NCBI GenBank assembly: GCA_020721445.1
Contig: DYMU01000019.1
Span: forward strand, 1-56,925
Reading direction: 5' to 3'
Source of the DNA: Gemmobacter nectariphilus
GTDB lineage: Bacteria; Pseudomonadota; Alphaproteobacteria; Rhodobacterales; Rhodobacteraceae
DNA length: 56,925 nt
Positions 54,336 through 56,925 of this stretch are shown here, piece after piece (within the stretch, counting starts at the first letter, position 1; the number at the start of each line of letters is the position of its first letter). The notes under the pieces were generated by a model. It was not told the DNA's origin. It did not search any database and was given only the letters and a program-made list of their open reading frames with translations. A program made the position numbers and the translations under genes.

Positions 54336-54514
54336 CGAACGCATCCTCGCACAGGGCTTCGTCACCCCTACATAGGACGATTGCGGCGCAGGGCCAAGCG
54401 GCCAAGCGTCCCACCCCGCCAAGACCGCCGCAAAGAATGGGGGCAAGCCGGCGCGTGCGCGGCTGTTCAGGCCGCCAAGCCGGGGCTGCGCTCGTGTCCC
54501 CGGTTCAGGCCAGT

Positions 54515-55519
54515 TCAGGCCAGACCGCGATCGCGCGCTTCAAGCTGCGCCAGCACCGACAACAGCGCCTCGGACCGGCCGGACGAGGTTTTGCGCCGCG
54601 CTGCCGCCTCGACCAGAAATGCCACCTCCGGCTCGGGCCTTGCGTGGATCAGCGCCGGGCGCGGCATCACCGTGCTGGTGGCGGCGCGCAAGCTGGCGCG
54701 CATCAGGCAGGCCAGCTTTTCCCCCCGCCCGGTCCGGGCGCGGCGGTTCACGCTGTCATATCCCGCGCGGGCCACCTGTCCGCCGATCCCGTCATAGATA
54801 TGGCGCGCGGCATAGATGCCGGGCCGACAGCGCATCGGCAGCGCGGGCACCCCGGCCTCGGCGCGGGCATAAAGCTTGTTGGCATGCTGCAAAAGGCGCG
54901 CTGTCACCCGACGCACACCGGGGCAGGCCTCGGGCCCGGCAAGGAACCGCTCGGGCGCCACACCTTCCTCGCGCAGCCAGTCCAGCGGCAGGAACAACCG
55001 CCCTGCGCGGGCATCTTCGCCGACATCGCGCGAAATGTTGGTCAGTTGCATGGCAAGGCCAAGGTCACAGGCCCGCGCCAGCGCATCGGCATCGCGCACC
55101 CGCATCAGCACGCACATCATGGCGCCGACCGAGGCCGCCACCCGCGCCGAATAGTCCAGCACACCCGACAGCGTGTCATAGCGTTGGCCCATCGCGTCCC
55201 AGGCCAGGCCTTCCAGCAAGGCTTCGGGCAGGGCGCGCGGCATGTCGAAATCTTCAACCACCGCAGCAAAGGCCCGGTCGGCATAGCCATCGCGCGGGCG
55301 GCCCTGATAGACCAGATCCAGCCGGTCGCGCAGGCGCAACACAGCGCCTGCCTTGTCGTGGCCTTCATCCACCTCGTCATCCGCCACCCGGCAGAACGCA
55401 TACAGCGCCAAGGCCGGGTCGCGCACCCTGACGGGCAGCAGCTTTGACGCCGCATGAAACGACAGCGACCCGGTGCGGATCGCGTCGCGGCAGGCCTGCA
55501 TGTCGTGCTGTGCGATCAT
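54515..55519 (-). CDS. crtB: Phytoene synthase CrtB
   Basis: A 334-residue squalene/phytoene synthase that joins two GGPP into phytoene. The Asp-rich motifs are visible in RVADDEVDEGHDKA and AMQLTNISRDVGEDARAGR. LFLPLDWLREEGV follows. ATG 55519 overlaps the crtI stop by 4 bases, so crtI-crtB are coupled. Confidence 0.95.
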   Translation of the reverse strand: MIAQHDMQACRDAIRTGSLSFHAASKLLPVRVRDPALALYAFCRVADDEVDEGHDKAGAVLRLRDRLDLVYQGRPRDGYADRAFAAVVEDFDMPRALPEALLEGLAWDAMGQRYDTLSGVLDYSARVAASVGAMMCVLMRVRDADALARACDLGLAMQLTNISRDVGEDARAGRLFLPLDWLREEGVAPERFLAGPEACPGVRRVTARLLQHANKLYARAEAGVPALPMRCRPGIYAARHIYDGIGGQVARAGYDSVNRRARTGRGEKLACLMRASLRAATSTVMPRPALIHARPEPEVAFLVEAAARRKTSSGRSEALLSVLAQLEARDRGLA

Positions 55520-56925
55520 TCTGCCGCCATCCGCGTCGGGGCGTCAGCGCGACCGCGCACCTTTGGCGCATCAGGCACCAGGGTTGCCAGCACCTCGGCA
55601 GTGCCCAGAACCCCCGGCACGCCTGCGCCCGGATGGGTGCCTGCGCCCGCCAGATACAGGCCCGGCGCTTCTTCGGACACATTGTGCGGCCGGAACCATG
55701 CCGATTGCAAAATGCGCGGCTCGATCGAGAACCCGGTGCCCAGTGGCGACAGATAGCGCGACTTGAAGGTTTCAGGCGTGAACACAAGGCTTTCGGTCAC
55801 ATGCTGTGACAGGCCCGGCAACAGCCGGTCTTCCAGCATTGCCAGCATCTTCTGGCGGTAAGGCTCTTCCTCGGTCTGCCAGTTCACGCCGTTGTCATGG
55901 CCCAGATGCGGCACCGGCGACAGCACATAGAAGGTGTCATCGCCTTCGGGCGCACAGGACGGGTCGGTGACGGTGGGGCGGTGGACATACAGGCTCATGT
56001 CATCGGCCAGCTTGCCGCGAATGAAGATATCCTTGATATGCTCGCGGTAGCGCGGCCCGACGACGATCGAATGGTGGCCCACGTCCTTCCACATCTGCCT
56101 CGTGCCCTTGGTGCCGAAATACCAGACATACAGGCCCATCGACCAGCGCGCGCGTTTCAGCTTGGCCGGCGTCCAGCGCTTTTTCGGCGCGTTGCGCATC
56201 AGCCGGTCATAGGTGTGGCCCGCATCGGCATTGGACACCACCACCGCCGCCGGCAGCACCTCGCCCGACAGCAGTTTCACCCCCGCCGCGCGACCGTCTT
56301 TCAGCACGATCTCATCAACCTCGGTGTTGGCGATCACCTCGCCGCCCTGGCCTTCGATCACCTTGACCATGGCTTGCGCAATCGCCTGCACGCCACCCAT
56401 GGCGTAGTGCACGCCAAACGCTTTTTCCAGATGGCTGACAAGGATATACATCGAGGTCACGTTAAACGGATCGCCGCCGATGAACAGCGGATGGAACGAC
56501 AGCGCAAAGCGCAGGTGTTCGTCGCGCACACGCGATGCGGCATGGCCATACACCGACCGGTCGGCGCGCATCATCGCAAACTTCGGGATCACCTTCAGCG
56601 TGTCCCACAGCTTGTGCATCGAGCGGCGGCCAAGGTCTTCGTAGCCGAACCAGTAGCGCGCCTCAGAGTCTTTCAGGAACTTGCGATAGCCCGCCAGATC
56701 ACCGGGCGCGACGCGCGACACCTCGGCCTCCATCGCGGTCTCGTCCTGCCGGGCGGCATAGGTCTGGCCATCGGCAAAGCGGATCTCGTAAAACGGGTCC
56801 ATCGGTTTCAGCGTGACATCGGCGTCGAAATCACGCCCGCACAGCGCCCACAGGTCGCGCAGGCCCTGCGGCACGGTGACAATGGTCGGCCCAAGGTCAA
56901 AGCGATAGCCGCCTTGGGTGATGGA
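55516..56925 (-). CDS. crtI: Phytoene desaturase CrtI (5' end outside window)
   Basis: 469 residues are visible. The N-terminus with the FAD-binding motif lies beyond the window edge. The visible part starts GYRFDLGPTIVTVPQGL and includes DPFYEIRFADG, FNVTSMYILVSHLEKAFGVH, GGVQAIAQAMVKVIEGQGG and the C-terminal LYLAGAGTHPGAGVPGVLG. It desaturates phytoene, to neurosporene in Rhodobacter-type three-step enzymes; the step number cannot be read here. It is coupled to crtB. The promoter is not in the window. Confidence 0.95.
   Translation of the reverse strand, partial: SITQGGYRFDLGPTIVTVPQGLRDLWALCGRDFDADVTLKPMDPFYEIRFADGQTYAARQDETAMEAEVSRVAPGDLAGYRKFLKDSEARYWFGYEDLGRRSMHKLWDTLKVIPKFAMMRADRSVYGHAASRVRDEHLRFALSFHPLFIGGDPFNVTSMYILVSHLEKAFGVHYAMGGVQAIAQAMVKVIEGQGGEVIANTEVDEIVLKDGRAAGVKLLSGEVLPAAVVVSNADAGHTYDRLMRNAPKKRWTPAKLKRARWSMGLYVWYFGTKGTRQMWKDVGHHSIVVGPRYREHIKDIFIRGKLADDMSLYVHRPTVTDPSCAPEGDDTFYVLSPVPHLGHDNGVNWQTEEEPYRQKMLAMLEDRLLPGLSQHVTESLVFTPETFKSRYLSPLGTGFSIEPRILQSAWFRPHNVSEEAPGLYLAGAGTHPGAGVPGVLGTAEVLATLVPDAPKVRGRADAPTRMAAE

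Overview
The window is a high-GC chromosomal segment of a photosynthetic alphaproteobacterium of the order Rhodobacterales, most like Rhodobacter in the broad sense. The evidence is a bacteriochlorophyll/carotenoid/reaction-centre cluster in the Rhodobacter gene order, a pufX gene in the slot where other purple bacteria carry pufC, and Rhodobacterales-typical neighbours (gcrA, DUF3422, a PopZ-like gene beside tolC and pcm, DUF6280). I see no rRNA, tRNA, insertion sequence, phage gene or CRISPR array. No stretch longer than 300 bases lacks a gene.

1-12990, housekeeping and transport: the 3' end of gcrA; a di-haem cytochrome c peroxidase behind an FNR-type box; an AsmA-family protein divergent from rimO; a three-gene COG1840-type ABC importer; an unusual short pyruvate-kinase-like protein; and a divergent efp/epmA pair.

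12991-20258, pyrimidine catabolism: beta-ureidopropionase, dihydropyrimidinase, and a five-gene ABC importer set (ATPase, a small unknown exported protein, two permeases, a NMT1/THI5-like binding protein). A near-perfect RutR operator lies upstream. The first enzyme of the reductive pathway (dihydropyrimidine dehydrogenase) is not in the window.

20259-38831, mixed genes: DUF3422, pntB-pntA, a small methyltransferase with a rhodanese, kynureninase, an L,D-transpeptidase lipoprotein, a gamma-glutamyl-GABA-hydrolase-like amidotransferase, a DUF305 protein, a class V aminotransferase, an MsbA-like exporter coupled to ygfZ, a second efp, a DUF6280-like gene, a PopZ-like gene, tolC, pcm and an unknown exported protein.

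38957-56925, photosynthesis gene cluster: on the minus strand, crtI(partial)-crtB, tspO, crtE-crtF and bchC-bchX-bchY-bchZ-pufQ-pufB-pufA-pufL-pufM-pufX, followed by a strong terminator and dxs. crtD-crtC is on the plus strand. Paired TGT-N12-ACA boxes (PpsR/CrtJ type) sit at the bchC promoter and between crtE and crtD. These genes supply isoprenoid precursor (dxs), GGPP (crtE), phytoene and neurosporene (crtB, crtI), methoxylated carotenoids (crtC, crtD, crtF), the bacteriochlorophyll branch (bchXYZ, bchC) and the apoproteins (puf).

Points most worth a second look: a 24-codon ORF coupled to both bchX and bchY; the absence of a normal start codon for crtC; a composite hairpin plus A/T-motif repeat family in intergenic gaps; two different EF-P genes; a pyruvate-kinase-like protein with K+-independent-type substitutions; and an unknown exported protein inside the pyrimidine transporter operon.
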